Shown here: one piece after another, positions 8,657 through 17,795 of the stretch | How positions within the stretch are numbered: the stretch's first letter is position 1 | Layout: every line of letters begins with the position of its first letter | Source: FEN-1219 sp963713355 | GTDB lineage: Bacteria > Pseudomonadota > Gammaproteobacteria > Steroidobacterales > Rariloculaceae | DNA: 64,000 bases | NCBI GenBank assembly: GCA_963713355.1 | Contig: CAVQLK010000006.1 | Location: forward strand, 1 to 64,000 | Direction of reading: 5' to 3' | The notes under the pieces: model-generated | Databases searched by the model: none | What the model saw: only the letters and a program-made list of their open reading frames with translations | Told to the model about the DNA's origin: nothing | Position numbers and translations under genes: made by a program

Positions 8657-9530
8657 GGTTCAGGCCCTCGACCTTGGCCGCGAGACTCATCGCGTCGTAC
8701 GGCGCGTGGACTTTGATGTCGTTGTCGAAGTAAACGTAGACGTCGCGCCGTTTCGCGCGACGCGGTGGGGGCGCAACGAGCTTGGCCGCCGGCGGCTCGC
8801 GCCCGTCCCGCCACGCGCATATGCGCGCCGCCCAGCGCTCGAGCGCCGCATCCGTGTAGCCGCTCTCGTAGAGCTTGACGTCGCCGTGCAACCGCACGTA
8901 AACGAAATCCGCCGTCACGTCCTCGAGGAACGGCCAGCGGCCGGCGGTATCGGCGACGACGAGCGACACGTTGTGCTTGCGTAGCAGCTCGACGAGCTTC
9001 GGCGTCGCGAAGCTCGGATGCCTCACCTCGAGCGCGTGGCGCAGCTTGCGGTCGTTGGGTGCGCGCAGGTACGCGCGGCCCTTGACGCGCTTGTCGTGGC
9101 GCCGCGCCAGCTTCGCGGCTTCCTTCATCGTGCGCGGCAGAAGCTCGAGGAACGCCGTGAGCCGCTCCTCGTCGAGCGGCAGCGACGGCGGCAGCTGCCA
9201 GAGCATCGGCCCGAGCTTGTGCTCGAGCACGAGCAGGCCCGACGCGAAGAAATTCGCGAGTGCCGTTTCGACTCCGCGCAGGCGCAGCATGTGCGTGATG
9301 TAGCGCGACCCTTTGACGGCGAACACGAAGTCGCGAGGCACCTGCTCGCACCACGTAGCGTAGTACTCGGGCCGCTGCAGCGAGTAGAAGCTGCCGTTGA
9401 GCTCGATTGTCGGGAAGCGCTCGGCTGCAAACCGAAGCTCGTCGCGCTGGGGCAAGCCCGGCGGGTAGAACTCGCCGCGCCACGGTGTGTAGCGCCAGCC
9501 CGAGATGCCGATCCATGCTCGCGTTGCCAT
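8580..9530 (-). CDS. DUF72 (YecE-like) family protein
   Basis: A 316-residue TIM-barrel-like DUF72 protein. Family marks are the N-terminal WIGISGWRYTPWRGEFYP, then FPTIELNGSFYSLQ, FVFAVKGSRYITH and the C-terminal YVYFDNDIKVHAPYDA. Function is unknown for the family, although it recurs near DNA-repair genes. I start at the ATG at 9530; a much longer open frame reaches 10307 but only reads the antisense of the neighbouring epimerase gene. An alternative ATG lies at 9551. The last 77 bp overlap the start of ligD in another frame, so the two are almost certainly one transcript, which links DUF72 to the end-joining machinery by context only. Confidence 0.88.
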   Translation of the reverse strand: MATRAWIGISGWRYTPWRGEFYPPGLPQRDELRFAAERFPTIELNGSFYSLQRPEYYATWCEQVPRDFVFAVKGSRYITHMLRLRGVETALANFFASGLLVLEHKLGPMLWQLPPSLPLDEERLTAFLELLPRTMKEAAKLARRHDKRVKGRAYLRAPNDRKLRHALEVRHPSFATPKLVELLRKHNVSLVVADTAGRWPFLEDVTADFVYVRLHGDVKLYESGYTDAALERWAARICAWRDGREPPAAKLVAPPPRRAKRRDVYVYFDNDIKVHAPYDAMSLAAKVEGLNHEEDDDRFEPQARPLPRQARLRPNA

Positions 9531-9606
9531 CGAGAACGCGATGCAAACCATGTGCCAGTGAACGGGGTTCATGCGACCATGGCATGCTCCTTGCTCCTGG
9601 ACGACG

Positions 9607-10938
9607 ATGGACGAATCGCACGCCGAGCAGCGCTTGCTCGAGCCCACGCTCCCAGGCCGCGTGTTGCTGCTCGGTGCCGCCGGCTTGATCGGCAGCGCCG
9701 TGCTCGCGCGCTTCGTCACGGAGCGCGTCTCCGTGCGAGCCGTCACGCGCCGCGCCACCAAGGAGAATCTCGCCGGAGTCGAATGGCGCGTGCTCGATCT
9801 CGCGCGCCTCGTCGCGCCCGAGGACTGGCTGCCGCACCTCGACGGCGTCGAGGCCGTCGTGAATTGCGCCGGCGTGCTGCAGGGCGGGGACGGTGTTCGC
9901 GCCGTGCATGTCGACAGCGCGCGTGCCTTGTACGCGGCGTGCGAGCGGGCCGGCGTGCGCCGCGTCGTGCATCTCTCTGCGATCGGCGTCGAGCGCGGAG
10001 CCTTGAGCGAGTTCTCAGCGACGAAACGTGCGGGCGAGGAAGCGTTGATGGCCACGGCGCTCGACTGGGTCGTCCTGCGCCCCTCTGTCGTCGTCGGCCG
10101 CGCCGCGTACGGCGGCAGCGCGCTTTTTCGCGGCCTCGCGGCGTTGCCGATCGCGCTGGCTTTGCCCGATACGGGGCCGATACAAGTCGTGCAGCTCGAC
10201 GAGCTCGTCGCGACGATCGTGGCGCTGTCGCGACCCGGGGCGCCCGCGCGCATCGCGCTCGACGTCGCAGGCCCCGAGCGGCTTGCGCTGCCCACGGTCG
10301 TCGCCATGTTTCGCCGTTGGCTGCGGCTTGCTCCCGCGCCGCAATGGCGCGTGCCGCGCTGGCTCGCTGCGATCGGTTATGCGCTCGGCGATTTCGTGCG
10401 CCTGCTCGGCTGGCGTTCTCCGATCGGCAGCGTCGCGCGCCGCGAGTTGACGCGCGGCGCCGTCGGCGATTCCACGGCGTGGCGGCAGATCATGGCGGCG
10501 GAGCCCACGCCGCTCGCCGTGGCGTTGGCGCGCGAGCCCGCATCGGTGCAGGAGCGTTGGTTCGCGCGATTGTATTTCTTGAAGGCTCTCGTGTTCGCCG
10601 TGCTCGCGTTGTTCTGGATCGGCACGGGCGTGATCTCGCTCGGACCGGGTTGGGAAGAGGGCTTGTCCTACCTACGCGAAGGCGGAACTCCAGAAGGGCT
10701 CGCGAGCGCCGGCGTCATCGCCGGCGCGCTCGCCGATATTGCGATCGGCGTCGGCATCGCGATCCGCCGCACGGCGCGCGGCGCGCTGTGGGCTGCCATC
10801 GCGATCTCGCTGTTCTATATGATCGCGGGATCGTTCGTGCTGCCGCGGTTGTGGCTCGACCCCGTCGGACCGATGCTGAAGATCTGGCCGATCATTGCTC
10901 TGAACCTCGTCGCGCTCGCCATCGTCGACGATCGCTGA
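9607..10938 (+). CDS. NAD(P)-binding epimerase-type SDR fused to a DoxX-like membrane domain
   Basis: A two-part protein of about 443 residues. The N-terminal 280 residues are an extended short-chain dehydrogenase: the nucleotide-binding loop is GRVLLLGAAGLIG, followed by VVNCAGVLQGG and HLSAIGVERG, but the YxxxK motif is weakened to an SATKRAGEE stretch. The C-terminal 140 residues carry four hydrophobic segments (for example LYFLKALVFAVLALFWIGTG and the last one LKIWPIIALNLVALAIV), the DoxX-like domain often fused to this SDR type. The substrate is unknown. The ATG at 9607 is used because upstream codons do not look coding. The next gene starts 5 bp after the stop. Confidence 0.85.
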   Translation: MDESHAEQRLLEPTLPGRVLLLGAAGLIGSAVLARFVTERVSVRAVTRRATKENLAGVEWRVLDLARLVAPEDWLPHLDGVEAVVNCAGVLQGGDGVRAVHVDSARALYAACERAGVRRVVHLSAIGVERGALSEFSATKRAGEEALMATALDWVVLRPSVVVGRAAYGGSALFRGLAALPIALALPDTGPIQVVQLDELVATIVALSRPGAPARIALDVAGPERLALPTVVAMFRRWLRLAPAPQWRVPRWLAAIGYALGDFVRLLGWRSPIGSVARRELTRGAVGDSTAWRQIMAAEPTPLAVALAREPASVQERWFARLYFLKALVFAVLALFWIGTGVISLGPGWEEGLSYLREGGTPEGLASAGVIAGALADIAIGVGIAIRRTARGALWAAIAISLFYMIAGSFVLPRLWLDPVGPMLKIWPIIALNLVALAIVDDR

Positions 10939-10943
10939 GCGCC

Positions 10944-11426
10944 ATGACGTTGTACTACTTGCTGCTGCAGTACGTGCACATCATCGGCGCGGCCGTGCTG
11001 CTCGGCACGGGCGCCGGCATCGCGTTCTTCATGCTGAGGGCGCATTTGACGCGCGACGTCTTCGTCATTGCCGGCGTCGCGCGCATCGTCGTGACGGCGG
11101 ACTTCGTGTTCACGGCGACGGCTGTCGTCGTGCAGCCCGTGACGGGCTATTTGCTCGCGCGGTTCATGGGCTACCCGATCTTCGACGGTTGGATCGCGCT
11201 GTCACTGATTCTCTACGGCGTCACGGGGGCGTTCTGGATACCCGTCGTGTTCATGCAGATCCGCATGCGCAATCTCGCAGAAGCCGCCGTGCGATCGGGT
11301 ACCGTGCTGCCGGCCGCGTATCATCGCCTTTTCTGGGCGTGGTTCGCGTTCGGCTTCCCGGCGTTTGCGGCCGTGCTCGCCATCTTATGGCTGATGACGA
11401 GCCGGCCGATATTCTCGTTGTTCTGA
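10944..11426 (+). CDS. DUF2269 family integral membrane protein
   Basis: A 160-residue protein made almost entirely of four hydrophobic segments: YVHIIGAAVLLGTGAGIAFF, the stretch around VVTADFVFTATAVVVQPVTG, then IALSLILYGVTGAFWIPVVF and the last helix near the C-terminus. Histidine in the first helix and the VHIIGAAVLLGTG pattern match the DUF2269 family, whose function is not established. It begins 5 bp after the SDR-DoxX fusion, so the two membrane proteins are probably made together. The gene converges on fusA with only 3 bp between the stops. Confidence 0.8.
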   Translation: MTLYYLLLQYVHIIGAAVLLGTGAGIAFFMLRAHLTRDVFVIAGVARIVVTADFVFTATAVVVQPVTGYLLARFMGYPIFDGWIALSLILYGVTGAFWIPVVFMQIRMRNLAEAAVRSGTVLPAAYHRLFWAWFAFGFPAFAAVLAILWLMTSRPIFSLF

Positions 11427-11429
11427 GGT

Positions 11430-13556
11430 TTACGCCTCGGCGTCCATGAGCTTTTGCACGAGGCCCGGCGGCACTTCGGAGTAGTGATCGAACTCCATCG
11501 TAAAAGTGCCGCGGCCGCTCGTCGCCGAGCGCAGGAAGTTGATGTAGCCGAACATCTCGGACAGCGGCACGAAGCCCACGACCGTGGCCTGGTTACCCTT
11601 CTGGCCTTGGTCCAAGATTTGACCGCGCCGGCGGTTGACGTCGCCGATGATCGTGCCCAAGTACTCGCCTTCGGTCACGACTTCGATCTTCATGATCGGC
11701 TCGAGCAATTTTGGCCGGCTCGTCTTGTGAGCCTCGCGGAATGCCGCGCGGCCCGCGATCTCGAACGCCAGCGCGGACGAGTCGACGTCGTGGTACTTGC
11801 CGTCGATCAAGCGCGCCTTGAAGTCGACGACCTCGTAGCCGGCAACCTGGCCGCGCTTGCACTCGGTGACGACGGCGTGCTCGACGCTCGGAATGAACTC
11901 ACGCGGAATTCGGCCGCCGACGACCTCGTCGGAGAACTCGACGCCCGTGCCCGCGGGCTGCGGCTCGAAGATCATTTTCACTTCGGCGTACTGACCGCTA
12001 CCGCCGGACTGCTTCTTATGCGTGTACACGAGCTCGACGGGCATGCCGAAGGCTTCACGGAAGCTGACGCGCGGCCGGCCCATGTTCGCCTCGACGCCGA
12101 GCTCGGTGCGCATGCGGTCGATCGTGACCTCGAGGTGCAGCTCGCCCATGCCTTTGAGCACGGTCTGGCCCGTTTCCTGATCGACTTGCAGCCGCAACGA
12201 CGGATCGGCCTTGACCATCTTGTAGAGCGCCGTCGACATCTTGTCGACGTCGGCGCGCGTCTTCGGCTCGACCGAGACGCTGATGACCGGGTCCGGGAAG
12301 CGCATGCGCTCGAGCAGCGCCGGATGGTCGGGATCCGAGAGTGAGTCGCCGGTCTCGGTTTCCTTCATCGAGACGAACGCGCAAATGTCGCCCGCGCGCG
12401 CCTCTTCGATGTCTTTCGTCGCGGCGGCTTGCACCTCGACGATGCGGCCGATGCGCTCTTTCCTGTCGCGCGTCACGTTCAGCAGCGTGTCGCTTTTCTT
12501 GATGACGCCGGAATAGACGCGAACAAACGTCAGTGTGCCGAACTGATCGTTGATTACCTTGAACGCGAGCGCGCGCGCCGGCGCGTCGTCTTTGACTTCT
12601 TGCTCGCCGATGACTTTACCGTCCGGGTCGACCATGCCGATGCCGCCGTTCTCGCCGGGGTAGGGCAGATAGTCGATGACGGCGTCGAGCAATTGCTGCA
12701 CGCCCTTATTCTTGAACGACGAGCCGCAGAAAATCGGTACGAACTCCCCGGTGACCGTGCCTTTGCGGATGCACTGCTTGAGCACCGCGGGATCGAACTT
12801 GCCGTTCTCCACGAACTCCATGAACGCGTCCTCGTCGAGCGCGAGCGCGTGCTCGAGCAGCTCTTTGCGCAGCTCCGGGATCCGCTTGATCCACGAGTTG
12901 TCGCCGGCCGATGCGAACGTGAATCGGCCGGGGAGTTGATCGAGGGGAACGGTCTCCCAGGTGCTGTCCTTGTCGTCGGACTGCCAGATGTAAGCGACGT
13001 TGGCGACGAGGTCGGCCATGCCGGTGAACTCGTCGTAGCTGCCGAGCGGCACGTGGCAGACCACGGCTTTCGGGCTCAACCGCTCTTTGATGCCTTTCAC
13101 GCAGTGCGTGAAGTTGGCGCCCATGCGGTCCATCTTGTTGACGTAGCACATGCGCGGCACGTTGTACTGGTTCGCGAGCCGCCAGTTCGTCTCGGTCTGC
13201 GGCTCGACGCCGGCCACGCCGTCGAACACGACGACGGCGCCGTCCAACACGCGCAGGCTGCGATTCACCTCGATCGTGAAGTCGACGTGCCCCGGCGTGT
13301 CGATGAGATTGATTTGGTAGCCCTTCCACTCGCACGAGACCGCGGCGCTCTGGATCGTGATGCCGCGCTTGCGCTCCTGCTCGAGGTAGTCCGTCGTCGT
13401 GCTGGCCTTGCCGTCCTTGGTGTCGTGGACCTCGATGATCTGGTGCTTCTTGCCCGTGTAATAGAGCACACGCTCGGTGGTCGTGGTCTTGCCCGCATCG
13501 ATATGGGCGATAATGCCGATGTTGCGGTAGAGCTTGAGAGGCTTTTGCCTGGCCAT
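11430..13556 (-). CDS. fusA: Elongation factor G (stand-alone copy)
   Basis: A 708-residue translation GTPase with all G motifs: AHIDAGKTTTTERVL, the switch region with ERKRGITIQSAA, DTPGHVDF and NKMDRMG. Domains II to V follow, including GMGELHLEVTIDRM of domain III and MFGYINFLRSATSGRGTF of domain V. It promotes tRNA and mRNA translocation on the ribosome. It is not in a str operon: no rpsL, rpsG or tuf is nearby. It may therefore be a second EF-G copy (EF-G2 type) rather than the housekeeping one. The start at 13556 gives the usual MARQ-type N-terminus. Confidence 0.93.
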   Translation of the reverse strand: MARQKPLKLYRNIGIIAHIDAGKTTTTERVLYYTGKKHQIIEVHDTKDGKASTTTDYLEQERKRGITIQSAAVSCEWKGYQINLIDTPGHVDFTIEVNRSLRVLDGAVVVFDGVAGVEPQTETNWRLANQYNVPRMCYVNKMDRMGANFTHCVKGIKERLSPKAVVCHVPLGSYDEFTGMADLVANVAYIWQSDDKDSTWETVPLDQLPGRFTFASAGDNSWIKRIPELRKELLEHALALDEDAFMEFVENGKFDPAVLKQCIRKGTVTGEFVPIFCGSSFKNKGVQQLLDAVIDYLPYPGENGGIGMVDPDGKVIGEQEVKDDAPARALAFKVINDQFGTLTFVRVYSGVIKKSDTLLNVTRDRKERIGRIVEVQAAATKDIEEARAGDICAFVSMKETETGDSLSDPDHPALLERMRFPDPVISVSVEPKTRADVDKMSTALYKMVKADPSLRLQVDQETGQTVLKGMGELHLEVTIDRMRTELGVEANMGRPRVSFREAFGMPVELVYTHKKQSGGSGQYAEVKMIFEPQPAGTGVEFSDEVVGGRIPREFIPSVEHAVVTECKRGQVAGYEVVDFKARLIDGKYHDVDSSALAFEIAGRAAFREAHKTSRPKLLEPIMKIEVVTEGEYLGTIIGDVNRRRGQILDQGQKGNQATVVGFVPLSEMFGYINFLRSATSGRGTFTMEFDHYSEVPPGLVQKLMDAEA

Positions 13557-13752
13557 AATCTAGTTGTCTCGTTCAAAATACGGGAAGCCGGCGGCGTTAA
13601 CCGATCGCCGGGGTAGCACCAATCGAGAGTTGCCGCGATCTAAGGGACTTGAAGGGCCAGAAGGCCCGGCCTTCCAGCGGGGCGCCACTCTACCCCAACA
13701 GGGGGTTATGGGCCAAGCCGAAGGCGTTTTTTTCGAGGTTCGAACGTCGCTT

Positions 13753-16155
13753 ATGAAAAGCAGAGGTATGTGGTTTTCGCCGCTCGTCGCGGCCGTGCTC
13801 GTCGCGGGCTGCCAGCCGTCCGACGAGCAGCTCGCGGCGCGTTACGAGGGCGTCGTCGGCAGCTATTGCCTCGACTGCCATGACGCCGCGGGACGCGAAG
13901 CCGGCCTGTCGCTCGAAGGCGTCGACCTCGACGACGTTGCTGCGCACCCCGAAATGTTCGAGAACGTCGCGCGCAAGCTGCGCGGCCGGCAGATGCCGCC
14001 CTCGGGCGGGCCGCGGCCCGACGCAGAGACGTATGACGGCTTCGTGGCATACCTCGAGCGGCGCTTGGACGACGCCGCCCTCGCGGCACCCGAGCCCGGC
14101 AAGGCCTCGATCCATCGCTTAAATCGCACCGAGTACGGCAACGCCGTCCGCGATCTGCTGGCGCTCGAAGTCGACGCCTCGGAGTTCTTGCCGGCCGACG
14201 ACGAAGGCTACGGTTTCGACAACATCGCGGACGTCTTGCGTGTGTCGCCCTCGCTGCTCGAGCAGTATCTCGCGGCGTCGGCGAAGATCGCAGCGCTCGC
14301 CGTCGGCGATCCCGACGCGCCCGCAGTCACTTCCGTCTACCGCCCGCCGCAGGACCTCGCGCAAGGCGTGCACATAGAGGGGATGCCGCTCGGCACGCGG
14401 GGGGGCGTCAAGATCCGGCACAACTTTCCGCTCGACGCCGAGTATGAGTTCGACGTGTTCTTGGTGCGTAACATCGTCGGCTACATGACGGGGCTCGAGT
14501 GGGCGCACGAGCTCGAGATCGCCGTCGACGGCACTCGCGTATTTCTGGCGCAGGTTGGCGGCGAGGCCGACAACTTGATGTCCGACGAGAACATGTCAGC
14601 TGCGGCGAACGAGATCGACGCGCGCTTGCGCACGCGCACGTTCGTGACCGCAGGCCCGCACGACGTCACCGTCGCGTTCCTCGAGCGCAGCGCCGCCGAG
14701 ACGCACGAGCCGCTCGAGCTACACACGCGCAATCTCGATCTTCAGGACATGAACGGCTTGCCAGTCGTCGATTACGTGAACTTGCGAGGGCCATTCAATC
14801 CCGTCGGGCCCGGCGATACGCCGTCCCGCGAGCGGATCTTCACGTGTCGCCCTGCCGATGAATCGACGGCGCGCGTGTGCGCGACCGAGATTCTCTCGAC
14901 GCTGGCGCGGCGCGCCTACCGCCGCCAGCCCACGGAGCAGGACATCGCGACGCTGCTGTCCTTCTACGATACGGGCGCGCCGCGTGACGGCTTCGATGCC
15001 GGTATCCAGTCGGCGTTGCGCGTGATCCTCACGAGCCCGAAGTTCCTGTTCCGTGACGAGGCGGATCCTGCCGGCACGGCGCCGGGCTCGCTGTACGCGC
15101 TCGACGACGCCTCGCTCGCATCGCGGCTGGCCTTCTTCCTCTGGAGCGCCCCTCCCGACGACGAGCTCCTCGACCTTGCCGTGCAAGGCAAGCTCAGTGA
15201 GGAGCGCGTGTTCGAGCAGCAAATCGACCGTATGTTGGCCGACGCGCGCGCCTCGGCGCTCGTCGAGAACTTCGCTGGGCAATGGTTCTATTTGCGCAAC
15301 CTGCAGAGCGTGACACCGGATGTCGAAGAGTTCCCGAACTTCGACGACAACCTGCGGCAGGCCATGCGGCGCGAGACCGAGCTGCTGTTCGAGCATCTGA
15401 TGCGTGAGGACTCGAGCGTCACGGAGCTCCTGACCGCCGACTACACGTTCGTCAACGAGCGGCTCGCACAGCATTACGGCATCCCGAGCATCTATGGCAG
15501 CCACTTCCGTCAGGTGCCCGTCGCCGACGAGGCACGCCGCGGCCTTCTCGGCCACGCGAGCATTCTGACGGTCACGTCGTATCCGAATCGCACGTCGCCC
15601 GTGCTGCGCGGCAAGTGGGTGCTCGAGAACGTGCTCGGCACGCCGCCGCCGCCGCCGTTGCCCGACGTGCCCGCGCTCGAGGACAACGAGGCCGGCAAGG
15701 TTGCTCGTACGCTGCGCGAGCGGCTCGAGGAGCACCGCGCGAATCCGGTCTGCGCGACGTGCCACGACGTCATGGACCCGATCGGGCTCGGGCTCGAGAA
15801 CTTCGACGCCGTCGGCAAGTGGCGCACGCGCGAGCCGGGCGGTGAGATCGATTCGCACGGCCAGCTCGCGGACGGCACGCCGATCAGCGGCGTGGCCGAG
15901 CTGCGCGCAGCGCTGACGGCGGATCCCGAGCAATTCGCGCGCGTGTTCACGGCGAAGCTGCTGACGTACGCGCTCGGGCGTGGGCTCGAGGCGTACGACA
16001 TGCCGACGGTGCGCCGCATCGTCCGCGAGGCCGAGGGCGATGACTATCGCTTCTCGGCGCTCGTCAAAGGCATCGCGAACAGCGTGCCGTTCCGCATGCG
16101 CCGCGCGCAAGCGCCCGACGCGCCGCCGCAGCCGACCGTCGCGCGCACCGAGTAG
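13753..16155 (+). CDS. Large DUF1592/DUF1588-type c-type cytochrome lipoprotein
   Basis: An 800-residue exported protein of the planctomycete-cytochrome type. The N-terminus is a lipoprotein signal (VAAVLVAGCQPSD). A cytochrome c-like motif CLDCHDAAG follows at about residue 37, with QMPPSGGPRP as the likely methionine-ligand region. The region HRLNRTEYGNAVRDLL marks DUF1587. Further on come LASRLAFFLWSAPPDDELL (DUF1592), NRTSPVLRGKWVLENVLGTPPPPPLP and CATCHDVMDPIGLGLENFD (DUF1588), and a C-terminal DUF1585-like part. The molecular function of the family is unproven. Its usual partner, a DUF1552 protein, is not beside it. The start at 13753 was chosen because it is where the signal sequence begins. 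Confidence 0.88.
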   Translation: MKSRGMWFSPLVAAVLVAGCQPSDEQLAARYEGVVGSYCLDCHDAAGREAGLSLEGVDLDDVAAHPEMFENVARKLRGRQMPPSGGPRPDAETYDGFVAYLERRLDDAALAAPEPGKASIHRLNRTEYGNAVRDLLALEVDASEFLPADDEGYGFDNIADVLRVSPSLLEQYLAASAKIAALAVGDPDAPAVTSVYRPPQDLAQGVHIEGMPLGTRGGVKIRHNFPLDAEYEFDVFLVRNIVGYMTGLEWAHELEIAVDGTRVFLAQVGGEADNLMSDENMSAAANEIDARLRTRTFVTAGPHDVTVAFLERSAAETHEPLELHTRNLDLQDMNGLPVVDYVNLRGPFNPVGPGDTPSRERIFTCRPADESTARVCATEILSTLARRAYRRQPTEQDIATLLSFYDTGAPRDGFDAGIQSALRVILTSPKFLFRDEADPAGTAPGSLYALDDASLASRLAFFLWSAPPDDELLDLAVQGKLSEERVFEQQIDRMLADARASALVENFAGQWFYLRNLQSVTPDVEEFPNFDDNLRQAMRRETELLFEHLMREDSSVTELLTADYTFVNERLAQHYGIPSIYGSHFRQVPVADEARRGLLGHASILTVTSYPNRTSPVLRGKWVLENVLGTPPPPPLPDVPALEDNEAGKVARTLRERLEEHRANPVCATCHDVMDPIGLGLENFDAVGKWRTREPGGEIDSHGQLADGTPISGVAELRAALTADPEQFARVFTAKLLTYALGRGLEAYDMPTVRRIVREAEGDDYRFSALVKGIANSVPFRMRRAQAPDAPPQPTVARTE

Positions 16156-16182
16156 CGCGAAGACGTGAGCGCGCGGCGCGCT

Positions 16183-17172
16183 TCAGTTTTCATTGCGGCA
16201 GTCGTAACGGCGAATCGTATCGCCGTACGCGAACCACGAATTGCGGACGATCGCCGGCGCTTCGAAGGTTGCCGGGTCAGTGACGGTAATCTCGACGTCG
16301 AGCCGTGTTTGATCCGCTGTCAGCGTGTACCGCTCTTCGACTCGTACGTTCTCGCTGAGCGGGGTACCGATCTGGTCAAAGTAGGGCCAGTTGATCAGCG
16401 TCGTCTCGATCACTAGCGCGCCGTCGCGCCATTCGCCCGTCGAGTAGCCGAGCACCGAGTGAGGTGCGCCCGCCGGCGGCGTCCTGCGATCCATATGCAC
16501 GATTCGCTCGGTGTCGTACAGCTCTGCTCGCACGAGAATTTCGCCGCCTCGATCGACGAACTCGTATGGGAAAAGCGTGATCATGATCCGCGGCATGCCT
16601 TCCGGTCCGCAGCGCTCGGCGGCGGCCAGCATATCGAACGACTTGCGCGCGGCGATCGCAGTTTCCGTATAGGGCAGCGATGCGAGCGAGGCTTGGTTCG
16701 GCCTCCATACCCTGAAGATGCCGCGATTCTGTTCCTTGGCATCGACGAGCTGGGGTTTTGCCGTGATCCATTTGTCTGCACTTACGAAGTGCGGGTCCGT
16801 GTTCGGCCAGAGCGGTGCTTCCCGGCCGTCGGGTAGCAACATGTTGGTGACAAGCAATGCCGCAGTGTCGTGCGGCGATGAGCGCCCGAATACTTGCACA
16901 CGGTCTCCGAGGCGAAATAGGTCGCGCGTCACGCCGTCCTTCTCTCGCAGGAAGATCGAGCTGCTCTCGAGCCGCCAGGTCTTTTCGGCGCCTTCACTAC
17001 CGATCGTCCGCAACGCGAAGCGGATGTGCGGGTTTTGCCACTTGATTTCCGTAATCTCGCCGGCGAGCTCGATCTTGTCGCTCGAGTAGTACGCGACGGA
17101 GTGGTGCGCCAGGACGATGGAGGGAGTCAGAAGCGCGAGGCCAATAAGCCACCTATGGAGCGCTGAGCTCAT
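16183..17172 (-). CDS. DUF6152 family exported protein
   Basis: A 329-residue exported protein with a signal peptide (WLIGLALLTPSIVLAHHS). The opening of the mature part, HHSVAYYSSDKIELAGEITE, matches DUF6152, a beta-rich domain of unknown role. The second half reads VWRPNQASLASLPYTETAIA and then a jelly-roll-like region with MITLFPYEFVDRGGEILVRAE and GYSTGEWRDGALVIETTLI. Similar proteins recur near cytochrome and PQQ-linked genes. The open frame continues upstream to 17325, but the signal peptide sets the start at 17172. It converges on the DUF1592 cytochrome gene. Confidence 0.78.
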   Translation of the reverse strand: MSSALHRWLIGLALLTPSIVLAHHSVAYYSSDKIELAGEITEIKWQNPHIRFALRTIGSEGAEKTWRLESSSIFLREKDGVTRDLFRLGDRVQVFGRSSPHDTAALLVTNMLLPDGREAPLWPNTDPHFVSADKWITAKPQLVDAKEQNRGIFRVWRPNQASLASLPYTETAIAARKSFDMLAAAERCGPEGMPRIMITLFPYEFVDRGGEILVRAELYDTERIVHMDRRTPPAGAPHSVLGYSTGEWRDGALVIETTLINWPYFDQIGTPLSENVRVEERYTLTADQTRLDVEITVTDPATFEAPAIVRNSWFAYGDTIRRYDCRNEN

Positions 17173-17406
17173 GTCAATTCTCCGCGCGCGAATCGCACGC
17201 GCGCTCATCTCGCGATTTTTTGAAGCGTAACACGGCGATGGACTGACGATTACCGTGACGGCAGACGGCGAACCTTGGTCGCATCGAGAAGGGATTCGAT
17301 TCCGCCCGATGTCGCCGGATGTCACCCGATGTGGCGTACGAACCTGGCATAGGAGATGCAGCGTCGCATGAACGACGCTCGCAGCGTCGCAGCATCAGGA
17401 GTCACC

Positions 17407-17781
17407 ATGAATCGTTTCTTCCATCGGTTTGCGCAAGGAACAGCGGCCCTCATGGGATCGCATTGGGCATTCAGCGCGGCGGCGGCGGCGTGTCTGGTAT
17501 GGGCGCTGACGGGCCCTGCCTTCGACTACTCGAATACTTGGCAGCTCGTCATCAACACCGCCACGACCATGCTGACGTTCCTGGCTGTGTTCCTGATCCA
17601 GAACACGCAGAACCGCAATGGATTAGCCGTGCAGCTCAAGCTCGACGAGCTTCTGCGTGCAGTCGAAACGGCTCGCACCGGGCTCGTCGACCTCGAGGAC
17701 TCGACGGACGAAGAAATGGAGAAACTCCGCCGCGAATTTCAGACCCTACGCAAAAGCGAGAGGACGGACGCTAAGGCGTAG
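17407..17781 (+). CDS. Low-affinity iron permease family protein
   Basis: A 124-residue membrane protein with two hydrophobic segments. It has the family pattern: WAFSAAAAACLVWALTGPAF, then SNTWQLVINTATTMLTFL and the conserved FLIQNTQNRNG, followed by a cytoplasmic tail LKLDELLRAVETA. The name is inherited from yeast Fet4-like proteins; transport by these short bacterial members has not been firmly shown. The ATG at 17407 matches the usual N-terminus better than the upstream ATG at 17356. It converges with the phospholipase D gene, 14 bp apart. Confidence 0.82.
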   Translation: MNRFFHRFAQGTAALMGSHWAFSAAAAACLVWALTGPAFDYSNTWQLVINTATTMLTFLAVFLIQNTQNRNGLAVQLKLDELLRAVETARTGLVDLEDSTDEEMEKLRREFQTLRKSERTDAKA

Positions 17782-17795
17782 ACCCCGCGAGCGCG

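Noticed and set aside
9531..10307. Upstream extension of the DUF72 frame
   Set aside because: It reads the antisense strand of the epimerase gene; the DUF72 N-terminus begins at 9530.
13738..13750. GGTTCGAAC as a possible tRNA T-arm
   Set aside because: No acceptor, D or anticodon stems could be folded around it; similar strings at 935 and 6211 also fail.
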